NCBI GenBank assembly: GCA_019828565.1
Contig: JAHDYR010000005.1
Span: 1,674,001 to 1,738,000 of the forward strand
Source of the DNA: Carpediemonas membranifera
Lineage: Eukaryota > Fornicata
Direction of reading: 5' to 3'
DNA length: 64,000 nucleotides
Both the position numbers and the translations under genes were made by a program. The notes under the pieces were generated by a model. It made no database searches. It worked only from the letters and a program-made list of their open reading frames with translations, and was not told where the DNA came from. Positions 47,232 through 55,962 of the stretch are shown piece after piece; the stretch's first letter is position 1; each line of letters starts with the position of its first letter.

Positions 47232-48209
47232 ATGGACAAAATGGATAACCCGTTTTTGCGGAACAAGCAATTCAAGCCGATCTCAATTGGCGACAATTAT
47301 CCTAATGACACTTTCAGTGCCCCTCCACCCCAGTTTAACTTCTCCATTGCTGAGAATGAACCGAATGATGGCTATGTGCCAGCGCCTCAGTTAAACCTCG
47401 CATCTCCCAGGAAGGGACAAGCCATGTTCACCAGAGCCGAGTCCGGGAACGAGCTCAAGCGTGCCCGCAATCTCTCCACACAGGCCTCAGGCGTGAATGA
47501 GATGGCCAGCACCTTCCTTTCCCCCAGCCGTATGGACGAGTCGAATGGAGGGGCCAAGCCTCTGCTTGATGTTCTGCCTCCGAAGCATGCATTCCTCGAC
47601 ACTGTGTGGCGGGTCACCCCCGACATAGTGGCCCGGCTGATCAATGCGGGCCTGCACTTGACTGACGGCTTCGACATCATTGACTGCCGCAACGACTATG
47701 AGTATGATGGCGGACACATCATTGGAGCAATCCCGTGCCCGACGCTGGGTCACGCGATCGAGACGCTCTTCCCCGATGGCCAGAGGTGCACCCCCTCTAA
47801 CCGCTGCATCATCCTCCACTGTGAGTTCTCCGAGGTCCGGGCCCCCCGGAGATTCCAAGAGTTGTGCACTCACGATCAGCAGGTGGCGGCCTCATCATTT
47901 GATGACGACATCACCTGCTACTACCCCCAGATGTACGTGCTCGACGGCGGGTACTCCCAGTTCCACCGCCGCTTCCCCCGACTGTGCCAGGGGGGTTACG
48001 TCCCTTGCTCGGACAGGGACAACGAGGCCACCCTCCGCACCTCTCGGTCTGCCTCCACGACGTTTAGACTCGACCTCGAGTGCCTAGGCCGCCCCCCCAG
48101 CCGGGGCGACTCACGTCCAGCCAGCCGGCGGGCCAGTGGTGCCGCCACTCCAAGATTGTCCATCGACTTTGATGGCCAGCGTTCGAGCACAACGATGTTC
48201 CACTTTTAA
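47232..48209 (+). CDS. Cdc25-type dual-specificity phosphatase
   Basis: 325 residues. A regulatory low-complexity N-terminus of about 115 residues is followed by a Cdc25 rhodanese fold: FDIIDCRNDYEYDGGHIIGA (family fiIvDCR..YEY.GGHI.gA), and the active site CIILHCEFSEVRAPRRFQEL, with HC(x5)R intact. Then YYPQMYVLDGGYSQFHRRFP and QGGYVPCSDRD (yvpM region). It removes inhibitory phosphates from cyclin-dependent kinases. The serine-rich tail is variable. It is intronless. Confidence 0.93.
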   Translation: MDKMDNPFLRNKQFKPISIGDNYPNDTFSAPPPQFNFSIAENEPNDGYVPAPQLNLASPRKGQAMFTRAESGNELKRARNLSTQASGVNEMASTFLSPSRMDESNGGAKPLLDVLPPKHAFLDTVWRVTPDIVARLINAGLHLTDGFDIIDCRNDYEYDGGHIIGAIPCPTLGHAIETLFPDGQRCTPSNRCIILHCEFSEVRAPRRFQELCTHDQQVAASSFDDDITCYYPQMYVLDGGYSQFHRRFPRLCQGGYVPCSDRDNEATLRTSRSASTTFRLDLECLGRPPSRGDSRPASRRASGAATPRLSIDFDGQRSSTTMFHF

Positions 48210-48338
48210 TCATGATAATAATCGGGGTTTATGGGAGGTGTTGGACACCACCCATACCCAGGGAAGCTGTAGGCATAAAGATAGCAGGTCATGAGGCTGT
48301 CTCGTTGACACCCTGCACATGTTTCGATTTTTATACAG

Positions 48339-48947
48339 CTAGCTCTTCTGCGTGAACACCTGCGTAGTGACACCGCCCTTGACCCGACTGAATCGGATTT
48401 CCCTCGTGGTGCTTGCATCAATCCGATAAGTAAAGGCATCTGAGAACATCACCTCTAGCTCAACGTTCTGATTCTCCTTATATGCATTCTTGAGGTGAGT
48501 TACGATCTCTACCTTCTTGGAAGAGATCATTAGATAGTCGTATTCGGTCGGGATGTTAATGGCAAAGAAGTTGTCAGTCATCGTAGACAGCGAGATTCTC
48601 CCTATGATCTGGAGTGGAATGCGGCGCTTGCACTTGAGGTGGGGGTCGAGGTTGTACATTGCCTGGTCGGTGATGAGTAGGACCCTCTTTTGCATCTTGT
48701 GCCGCCTGTTCACCTTGATCACATGGTCGGCGAATAATATCTGGCTATCGCCGTGCTTTGTAATTAGACGAAGAATCTGTGGGTTTGTAGACATCCCCAG
48801 GTAGTCTCCGAGGAAGATCTTGAGAGCACTGCTCTTTCTGCGCGCCTTCTTGCCTTCGAACCGCTCAATCGCATCCTGCCCGTTATTAATCTCTGGAGAT
48901 GCTGCCATGTTGTCCGACATGAACTCAGGAACGTCTTCAGGATCCAT
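48339..48947 (-). CDS. Stand-alone myosin TH1 (myosin-I tail) domain protein
   Basis: 202 residues. After 40 polar residues the whole protein fits a class I myosin tail TH1 domain: KIFLGDYLGMSTNPQILRLI, ILFADHVIKVNRRHKMQKRV, LLITDQAMYNLDPHLKCKRR, IPLQIIGRISLSTMTDNFFA. The TH1 domain is a PH-like module that binds acidic phospholipids. No motor or IQ motif is attached, and the neighbours are unrelated genes. Probably a membrane-binding adaptor. The start ATG is clear. Confidence 0.85.
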   Translation of the reverse strand: MDPEDVPEFMSDNMAASPEINNGQDAIERFEGKKARRKSSALKIFLGDYLGMSTNPQILRLITKHGDSQILFADHVIKVNRRHKMQKRVLLITDQAMYNLDPHLKCKRRIPLQIIGRISLSTMTDNFFAINIPTEYDYLMISSKKVEIVTHLKNAYKENQNVELEVMFSDAFTYRIDASTTREIRFSRVKGGVTTQVFTQKS

Positions 48948-49097
48948 ACAGAGCTACTGGAACGTTGTTTGAGCAGGTTAAGGGAAAGGCGGGTTTGAAG
49001 GCTAGGGACGGCTCGGGCGACTGGCGAGGTGCTACTCATCATGCATAGGGCCCGATCGGACGCTTGCCGCCTTTTGACATAATCTGCGACACACCAC

Positions 49098-50114
49098 ATG
49101 TCCAAGCGAAGTGCGTCAAAGCTTGATAGTTTAGACGATGTAAGAGCCTTAAGAGAGGCATTGATAGAACTTGGGAACATCTGGGCCGATTTTGAGTCCG
49201 AGAGTAACTTATTGATGATTGTTGACTACGTCAAGCATCTTTCGACCAGGAATTTCCGTGCAGGTTCTGTAATTGAGGCGCTATCGAATGTAGCACAGAT
49301 GATTGCCGAAATTCGCGGGTTTCCAGACCAGGCATGCGAGGCCAAGACCCTGTTGAAAGCTTTCAACGCTGCGTTGGAGCGTGCGCCGAAAGAGTTCGAT
49401 CCCATCCCCCAGATCGGAGTCCCGCCGCCAGGGTCAGGGAATGGCGCGATCCAGGCGTGTCGAATTCTCACAGATCCGACCCTGGGAGGCCCTCTGCCGT
49501 TTCGCCCTTCATTTGCCCTCCAGACGCTCCAGACATTGTTCACAATCCCAGCATCAATCGTGGCAGCGACAGAGATGGTAGCCTTCACCGTCCCCCGGCT
49601 GACGGACATCCAGCTTGCTGCTGGGGTCCCTCCTCTGGTTGACCCTGAGTGGATCCTGGTACGAGCGCAGGAGCGGCCTTCTGTGTTCAGGAACAGAGCA
49701 CTGGATACGGTGCCTGTCATGCAGGTACAGTATCCCCACGGTTGGGACGAGACGATGAAGTCGTACAAGGTGGCCAACGATCGTATTCTGCCAACACTGT
49801 CTCCCGATCGAGCAGTTTACTACTATTTCAAGGTCGGGGAGCCTTGTCTTGCCTTGTTCCCAGACACCTCATCCTTCTACAAGGCAACCATAGTCGAGGA
49901 GGCGGGCTTTGACAACAAATGGTGCTACAGTGTGGCGTTTGAGGACGACGTGATCGAGCACAGGCCTATATACTCCCGGTTCGTCGTCCCGCTGCTTATA
50001 GAGGTCGATGGGACGTTTGTGCTGTCATCCGAGTACCCGGCCGATGAGCCCGGGCCCAGCCTGGACGAGGTGAAGGCAAGAATGACTGCTGCCGGACTAT
50101 CCACAGAGCCATGA
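49098..50114 (+). CDS. SGF29-like SAGA/ATAC subunit with C-terminal tandem Tudor
   Basis: 338 residues. The C-terminal 120 residues match the SGF29 tandem Tudor domain that reads H3K4me: GEPCLALFPDTSSFYKATIV (family VlAlyp.TTsFY.A.V), then CYSVAFEDDVIEHRPIYSRF and VVPL. The N-terminal two-thirds is helical with proline-rich linkers (IGVPPPGSGNGA) and is not conserved. It tethers the Gcn5 module to chromatin in other eukaryotes. Confidence 0.82.
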   Translation: MSKRSASKLDSLDDVRALREALIELGNIWADFESESNLLMIVDYVKHLSTRNFRAGSVIEALSNVAQMIAEIRGFPDQACEAKTLLKAFNAALERAPKEFDPIPQIGVPPPGSGNGAIQACRILTDPTLGGPLPFRPSFALQTLQTLFTIPASIVAATEMVAFTVPRLTDIQLAAGVPPLVDPEWILVRAQERPSVFRNRALDTVPVMQVQYPHGWDETMKSYKVANDRILPTLSPDRAVYYYFKVGEPCLALFPDTSSFYKATIVEEAGFDNKWCYSVAFEDDVIEHRPIYSRFVVPLLIEVDGTFVLSSEYPADEPGPSLDEVKARMTAAGLSTEP

Positions 50115-50165
50115 TACATGACCAACTGTACAACCATAAACAACAAGGCGCCTATTATGACCAGT

Positions 50166-51096
50166 TTACTTTGAGTCCACGATCTTGACCTCGAATACGA
50201 GGTTGGCATTGGGCGGGATGACCGGGGGAGCGCCCTGCTTCCCGTAACCCAGAGGCGACGGGATGATGATGGTACGCTTGCCGCCAACACGCATGCCAAC
50301 AATACCCTGCTCGATGCCGTCGATGACCATTTCCCGACCGAGCTTGAACTTCATCGGCGAGCCCTTGTTGGACCTGTCGAACTCCTTGTTGTTCTTAGCA
50401 AGACGGCCAACGTACTCAATGGACACCTTCGACCGGGGCCCGACAGTGGCGCCGGTTCCAACAACGTCGTCCTTGTAGCGGAGGCCGTTGGGGCCCTCGG
50501 CGATGCCGTCCTTGCCGTCTTCGTGTCTAGCCTTCTTCTCAGCCTTGGTGGGGGCGGCCTGGCGCTTGCCGGGGGCCACTTCCTCTTCCTCCTCAGATTC
50601 CTCAGACTCTTCGGAGTCATCCTGGCTGTCCTCCTCGTAGGTGGAGTCATCGGCCGAGTCATCCTCCTCCTCTTCCTCCCTCATCTTCTCAAGCTCCTCC
50701 TTCGTGGGGGCGACGACGTTGACCAGACGAGTCGTGTGGATGTTGTTGTGCATGAAGAAAACTAGCTCCACGGGGTGGGGGCTGTTGTTGCTGAAGCTGG
50801 TGTTCTCGCCCAGTGAGTAGATGTCTTCGGGCTCGAGCTTCATCATGGGATAGACAACTTCTTCACGGCCGGGATACAGATAAGCAATGGGAACAGTCAC
50901 ATTATCCACATTGGTCATGGAAACGATGACGGGGTTGATATCATCGGACGTAGTGGTGGAGGAGATGCCAATGGAGGTCAGACCAGCATCATACTCGGTC
51001 ATGTTGGGATCAAAGGTGGCAGAGCCATTAGCTGGATAAAAGGAAAGTTGGTAACAAACCGGGGACACGGAGAATGTACAAGGCTTGGTAAGTCAT
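50166..51096 (-). CDS. Nuclear FKBP with N-terminal nucleoplasmin-like domain (one intron)
   Basis: Spliced 300 residues: exon 1 at 51060-51096 (starts TYQALYILRVP), intron 51032-51059 (28 nt, GTTTGTTACC...TTATCCAG), exon 2 at 50166-51031. The N-terminus resembles the NPL domain of FKBP39/46/Fpr3 (DNVTVPIAYLYPGREEVVYP, and HPVELVFFMHN). An acidic middle with EEEEDDSADD-like runs and a basic KAEKKARHEDGK patch follows. FKBP domain: SKVSIEYVGRLAKNNKEFDR, FKLGREMVIDGIEQGIVGMR, GGKRTIIIPSPLGYGKQGAP, NANLVFEVKIVD. Peptidyl-prolyl isomerase, probably a nucleolar histone chaperone. The exon 2 frame has no suitable ATG, which supports the intron. Confidence 0.93.
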
Positions 51097-51118
51097 CGGT
51101 ATTTCTTTGGGGGATGGG

Positions 51119-51128
51119 TAAACTGCGA
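51119..51128 (-). promoter_or_regulatory. Candidate core-promoter motif TCGCAGTTTA
   Basis: Exact TCGCAGTTTA on the minus strand, 22 bases upstream of the spliced FKBP ATG (51096). This spacing supports both the motif and the first exon. Confidence 0.4.
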
Positions 51129-51582
51129 AACGACTCTGAGGTCTCGATACAAGAGTCTGTTTTACTGCTTGCACTGTGCACTCTATGATACTTCATTACC
51201 CCTTCCCGCTCTCCCTTCCTTCTTCTTGAGAGTGATATTTCGATAGTCATCATCGTCGGGGGTCATCAATCAGTGCTTCTCCAGTCCTCTCGCCATGCAA
51301 CTAGCTTCCCACCTATCGTCTACCCCATCTTACTTCCATCCGCTCTCTTCTGCTTGTCGGATTTCGGGGTCTTGATCATGACGTCTTTGCAATCATCACC
51401 ATGGCCTTCCATCGCACAGCGGGCTCTTCTATGCCGCTGCCTGAAGATAAAACACTTCAGTTCTTCTAATTCTCGCCATTATCACTGCATAGTCTCGTTC
51501 ATTAAACGTCTGTCGTCTTTGATGTCTTGTTAACAAGTGATCGGTTCATTCACCGCAAAACGCTCTGGGAGAGCTCACGGAT
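51129..51582. other. Intergenic before the accessory region
   Basis: About 450 pyrimidine-rich bases between the FKBP promoter and the first Fanzor frame. No supported gene or clear element end. The left boundary of the Fanzor-bearing insertion may lie here. Confidence 0.35.
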
Positions 51583-52728
51583 ATGGTTGCGGCATTCAAC
51601 CCCGCCCATCCACCTCTTCCGGGTGACAAGCCGCTGGCTGGCCCCAAGCTTGTTCCGATGGCTCCGGTCCGCCCCGGGTTCATGCACGTTCCCTGTTCTC
51701 TCAACGTGCTGAACCCGGCTTGGCTTGCCCAACTTGGGGTCGACCCGGAGCATCACGCCACTGAGCGCATGACGCGAGAGCAGCTGGAGGCTCTTCCTCC
51801 GAACATCCGTCGGGTGCTGTCTGTCAAGACAGATGGGGTCGCCGTGGACCTCACGGTCCAAGTTGGTGCTCTGCCATACGTCAGCAGACGTGCCAGTGGC
51901 AACCCGACGATGAAGCGAAAGGCTCGGGAGCGTCTGGGTGTGGATGACGCAGATGCTCGCCCCGCGCCAGACCCCGATGCCCAGGTCATGGGTTTCGACC
52001 CGGGTGCTCGGGCTCTGGGTGGATTCTTCATCCGCCACCCAGATGGCACCACCAGCTCCGGTGTGGTCCCGAAGTGTGGGTACACCAAGACCCCCAGCTT
52101 CGCGTTCGATATGACTCCTGCGTCATTCAAAAGTACAAATCTAGATAGTCTACAAAACTCGATTAGGTTTGTGCTCCTCCACGAGCAGGAAATATTCGAC
52201 GCTGGGATGGTCAAGAGCTTCCGCAGAGTGCGCCTGACGAACCACATCTTGCGCCAAAAGCACTTCCACAGAGCTGGGGAGCAGCTTGCTCGCACCCTAG
52301 GCTGGACTCCTCGGCGACTCCCTCGCGGTATTGCCCCTCCCCGGGCAGCCCCCACCAGGCTGGTTGTCTTCTACGGAAGCGCTAGATTCAAGACGCCCCG
52401 TCGGGTGCATCCATGCGCGCCGTATGGTCGCTTTGCTACCTTACTAACACACATCATGAGAGCTTTCAACATCACTGCTGAAGTGCGGATGACTAACGAG
52501 TTCCGAACCTCACTCGTCTGCCCCTTCTGCCGCGCGAGGTTCCGTAGAACTCGCTACACGAGGCGCACGATGCGATGCCACAACCCGAATTGACAAGGTG
52601 CTCCATGGTACAGACAGCAACGCCTCAATTCCGATCCTACTACATCCACTTGGCTCAATCTCTCCCACAGAGACAAGACTGCTGCACAGAACATCTTGGA
52701 TTGCGGCCTCATGACTTGTGGTTTTTAG
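51583..52728 (+). CDS. Fanzor (eukaryotic TnpB-like RNA-guided nuclease family), full-length frame with one in-frame UGA
   Basis: A 381-codon frame with one internal TGA at 52591-52593 (codon 337). N-terminal part: LSVKTDGVAVDLTVQV, the Fanzor TDGv.v pattern. RuvC-I is VMGFDPGARALGG (Asp139). A helical stretch and RLVVFYGSARF lead to RuvC-II MTNEFRTSLVCPFC (Glu306) and the zinc ribbon CPFC...RTMRCHNP. After the TGA the same frame continues QGAPWYRQQ and ends HRDKTAAQNILDCGL, the RuvC-III RDxxAAxNI motif (Asp364). The TGA sits where copy 2 has the fourth zinc cysteine. Point-mutated pseudogene is the simplest reading; readthrough or recoding is possible. Other genes here use TGA as a normal stop. 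Confidence 0.82.
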
Positions 52729-52782
52729 AGGTTTATGTGGAGGATTCATGTAAAGGTGACTTAGGCTGTCGACCCCCCTGGG

Positions 52783-53445
52783 ATGAACTCCAGAGGACTG
52801 AACAGGTTCAGTCTGACGGCCCACCTGTCGTACACCAGAAGGGTAGCGGACATGAGGGCGTCCTCGATGGTAAGAGCGACGGTTCTGGGCGGGATCTTGG
52901 TTCTCGCTCCAGCAGAAGAAGTTCCTTTCAGGCCCTGTCTGGGAGGTCGAACGCTGCTGCCTTCTTTCGCGTCTGTGCTCGTCTGTTACGCGCTCATCTG
53001 TCGTCCATTGCCGGCGTCTGAAGCTCATGTCGTCGTCGGTTCCGCCGGCACTCCCTCCTGTGCTCCGTACCGCCACTTTGCTCGAGCTCTCCCTGGCATC
53101 ATGTTCCGGCACAACGTAGTCGTGAGTGTCACGATGGTCTCCGAATTCCGCACTTCCATCGTGTGCCCATACTGCAAAGCACACTTCAGACGTGTGGTGC
53201 ACACACACCGCACCATGCTCTGCCAGAATCCCGCGTGCGAGGGAGCTCCATGGCGCGTTGAACGGCTACGTCGGCATCCCGAGCAGAGAGACATACTTCT
53301 CAATCTCTCTCGCCGAGATAAGAGCGCCAGCGAGAACATCCTTTGGTGCACCTTCGATGCAACTTCAGATCAGATAGAGCAATCTCCTTTCCACTACGAC
53401 TACGACGAGGTGCTCTTCCTCGCTATCATTAACTTGCTAAGTTGA
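52783..53445 (+). pseudogene. Second Fanzor copy, C-terminal half only
   Basis: This tandem copy is homologous to the first only from about 52960 on: AHVVVGSAGTPSCAPYRHFA, MVSEFRTSIVCPYC (RuvC-II Glu and CxxC), RTMLCQNPACEGAPW (both cysteines of the second zinc pair present) and LSRRDKSASENILW (RuvC-III). RuvC-I and the N-terminal half are missing, so it cannot be an intact nuclease by itself. The first ~60 codons of the frame have no matching sequence in copy 1. The sequence has diverged well beyond a recent duplication. The C-terminus extends 30 residues past RuvC-III to a TGA. Confidence 0.75.
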
Positions 53446-53450
53446 GCAAA

Positions 53451-53470
53451 CACGCGCTGCAGCGCGCGTG
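53451..53470. repeat. GC palindrome just after the second Fanzor frame
   Basis: CGCGCTGCAGCGCG (53453-53466) is a perfect 14-base palindrome starting 8 bases after the stop codon, with a near-repeat GATATGCAGCGCAC beside it. It could be a hairpin of the element's 3' end or of a guide-RNA region. Confidence 0.5.
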
Positions 53471-53704
53471 ATATGCAGCGCACGATTGATAGAGTATGAT
53501 GAACCACACTGCGATCCTGATGCTGCTTGGATCACTGTGTGTTTTGGACTCAACAATTCTAATCCTGCGCAGCACATCACTGAAGTCTGGAAACAAGTGT
53601 GAAGTGTTTAAGGGGTATACCTCCTACGCGGTGATAATGGCTCTAACTGCGTCTACATAGTCATGTAAATACCACACTACCCCTCCTCCATCAGAGCCAT
53701 GCTT
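53471..53704. other. Spacer between Fanzor copy 2 and the retroelement
   Basis: No supported gene. Includes the AT-richer interval up to the end of the retroelement tail; no long terminal repeat is recognised. Confidence 0.35.
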
Positions 53705-55962
53705 CTATTTCCGACTCTGACCGACTTTGCGCAAATGCTCGTCAACGCACTTTGCAAGTTGGCTATGGTCCTCCATGTACTTCAATAACACGATGTTGGA
53801 CCGCATGTCTTCGTCTGTTGCCACTCTCCAGGTGTCTTCGCTGGCTTCGAATCCCAGCTGTGCCGAATCAAGGCAAGAACTGGTGAAGTGGTTTAAACTG
53901 ACAAAACTCACTGGAGCAACGAGACAGGAAACGCCACATCCTGCCCCTCCTCAAGATCCTTGAGGATTAGCTTGCCCTTGGGGTGGTTGGCCAGACTGGC
54001 CATCGGCTCCTCGGTGGCCTCCGAGGCCGGGAAGCCATCCCATTCGATCAGAAATGTGTGAGCGTCTCTGTCGCAAGACAGGATGCGGGATGGGAGGAAC
54101 TCCTCCCGATCACCGACGGCAAACGTTCGCATCTGCTCAAGCGTGGCGTCGGCGTCAAAGAGAAAGAGCTTGTCCTGATGGACAGTGCGCTCCGACAAAT
54201 CGACAAGATGCTGAATGGTGACAGCCTTGTTTTCCCCTATGCTGACCACCTTAAAGGGGCCAATGGCACCGTGGAGCTTGGTCTCTCTCTCGTTGGCTAG
54301 GAGGACGAAGTCGCCCGCTTTGAACTGCGCTGTGACAGCGGATCTTGACCTGATGATGCGCTCCTGCTTCGCCACCGCCTTCGCGCGCAGCCCGTCAAGG
54401 TACGACTGAAGGTCGAACATGTAGTCGTCCAGAGAAGCCAGTGGCTCGGTCTCGGCCCTGTCAGCCGGCTCGTGTACAAACGTGAGGCCGGAGGGGTAGC
54501 CGAAGAGGAGTTGGTGCGGGGTGAACCCCGTTGCGGAGTGACGAGAGTGATTGATGACATGTTGCACGTACGGCACCAGCGGGGACCAGTTGCTGTGTGT
54601 GTTAAACTTCGCGCAAAGGAGGCGGAGATGCCGTTTGATCTCGTAATTCACGCGCTCTACGATCCCGTTCGACGCCGGGTGGTACGGCAGAGTGCGGTGG
54701 TGTGTAACGTTGAGGCGTCTGAGGAGGGCATTGAGGACCCTGTTCACAAACTCCGGGCCATTGTCAGTCCGAATTGTGGTTGGTAGGCCATGTCTGCCCA
54801 TGATGGCGGTCCAAATTGCCCCTGCGACGGAGTCCGCGGTGTGGTTGGGCATGGGTACAAGCTCCACATAACGCGTGAATGCGTCAATGATGACCAGGAT
54901 AAACCTGTTGCCCCATGCGTCTGTATGAAGGGGGCCGACTGTGTCGACCGAGACGGTGTCAAACGGTGTGTGTACCATGGTGGACGCGAGAGCCGACTCT
55001 CTGAAACGGGCGAGTCGCGCCTTCTGGCACAGGGCACACTTGCTCACGTAAGAACGACAGTCGTCGATGACGGCTGGCCAGGTGAAACCCATCGCGCGTA
55101 GGTTAGCGGCTGTGTTGACGGCGCCGGCGTGGTAGCGGTGGGCCTCGGCGATGAGCTTCGCCTTCAAGTCGGTAGCTCCCTCGGGGATAACGGCGACCCC
55201 ATCGTGAACGTGGAGACCGTCGGCGTCAGTGGGCAGGCGCGAAACCGAGGGGTCGGCGGCCTGAGCTGCTCGCACCTCCGTGGACAGGTTGACGGCCGCA
55301 ACCACGGGTGGCCGCGACAAACTGTCGGCAACGACATTGTCTGCGCCCTTGACATGCTCGATGGAGTAGGGGTACTCCGCTAGTATCGTTCGCCAACGAG
55401 TGAGCTTCCGATTGCCTTCCTCGCTCTTGATGACCATAGTGACGAGGTTCTTGTGATCCGTGCGGATGAGGAAAGGTTTGAGCTTCAACAGAGGAGCTAA
55501 ATCTGCCCGGGTAACACAATGTATGATCCCGTATAGCTCCTGGTCCACAGTGGCCCATCTGCGCTGGGTTTCTGTGAACTTGTGCCCGAAAAAGGAGATG
55601 GGGAGTCGCGACTCGTCATCGGAGACCTGCCATAACACACCGCCGCAGGCAACGTCGGAGGCATCCGTCTCCAGGACCCAGGTCTTAGAGACGTCCGGCA
55701 GAGCCAGAATGGTGTCGGCAGTCGCGCGGCGCTTCAGTTCAGCGTAGGCCGCATCGTGAACCTCCCCCCACTGCGTGGTGATGTCTGCCTCGGGGCGGAG
55801 TAGTTGGTGGAGCGGCTCGGCGGCCTCGCTCAGCCCATCGATGAAGCGGGCCAGGAAGTTAAACTTGCCGAGAACTCGGCGAAGCTCCTTGATGGTCGTG
55901 GGCCGTGGCATATCGAGCAGGGCCTGCTTACGGCTCTCGGAAACACGATGGCCATCGCGCAT
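53705..55962 (-). mobile_element. Truncated Ty3/gypsy-type LTR retrotransposon
   Basis: Only the 3' part of pol is present, in the order end of reverse transcriptase, RNase H, integrase, chromodomain, which is the Ty3/gypsy order. The sequence breaks off upstream inside reverse transcriptase at about 55962; gag, protease and the RT palm are missing. I could not recognise LTRs on either side. Confidence 0.85.
53908..55962 (-). CDS. Ty3/gypsy pol fragment: RT thumb, RNase H, integrase, chromodomain
   Basis: 684 codons. RT connection: TIKELRRVLGKFNFLARFID. RNase H: WVLETDASDVACGGVLWQ, TVDQELYGIIHCV, RTDHKNL. Integrase zinc finger H..H...CALCQKA, then catalytic core VDTVGPLH, TDNGPEF, NGIVERVN (D,D,E). 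Chromodomain-like end: RILSCDRDAHTFLIEWDGFP. After the TGA at 53908 another frame to 53705 carries LGFEASEDTWRVATDEDMRS and LLKYMEDH, which also resembles a chromodomain half. A 14-nt GTGAGT...CAG stretch at the join could be a microintron or a scar. Without the RT palm it cannot be autonomous. Confidence 0.9.
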   Translation of the reverse strand: MRDGHRVSESRKQALLDMPRPTTIKELRRVLGKFNFLARFIDGLSEAAEPLHQLLRPEADITTQWGEVHDAAYAELKRRATADTILALPDVSKTWVLETDASDVACGGVLWQVSDDESRLPISFFGHKFTETQRRWATVDQELYGIIHCVTRADLAPLLKLKPFLIRTDHKNLVTMVIKSEEGNRKLTRWRTILAEYPYSIEHVKGADNVVADSLSRPPVVAAVNLSTEVRAAQAADPSVSRLPTDADGLHVHDGVAVIPEGATDLKAKLIAEAHRYHAGAVNTAANLRAMGFTWPAVIDDCRSYVSKCALCQKARLARFRESALASTMVHTPFDTVSVDTVGPLHTDAWGNRFILVIIDAFTRYVELVPMPNHTADSVAGAIWTAIMGRHGLPTTIRTDNGPEFVNRVLNALLRRLNVTHHRTLPYHPASNGIVERVNYEIKRHLRLLCAKFNTHSNWSPLVPYVQHVINHSRHSATGFTPHQLLFGYPSGLTFVHEPADRAETEPLASLDDYMFDLQSYLDGLRAKAVAKQERIIRSRSAVTAQFKAGDFVLLANERETKLHGAIGPFKVVSIGENKAVTIQHLVDLSERTVHQDKLFLFDADATLEQMRTFAVGDREEFLPSRILSCDRDAHTFLIEWDGFPASEATEEPMASLANHPKGKLILKDLEEGQDVAFPVSLLQ

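Noticed and set aside
52510-53208. 232-codon minus-strand frame across the Fanzor copies
   Set aside because: The plus strand carries conserved nuclease motifs throughout; this is an antisense shadow with random composition.
51583-53445. CRISPR array or Cas12 locus near the RuvC-like genes
   Set aside because: No direct repeats with unique spacers; the TDGV motif and size fit Fanzor/TnpB, and the surrounding genes are eukaryotic.
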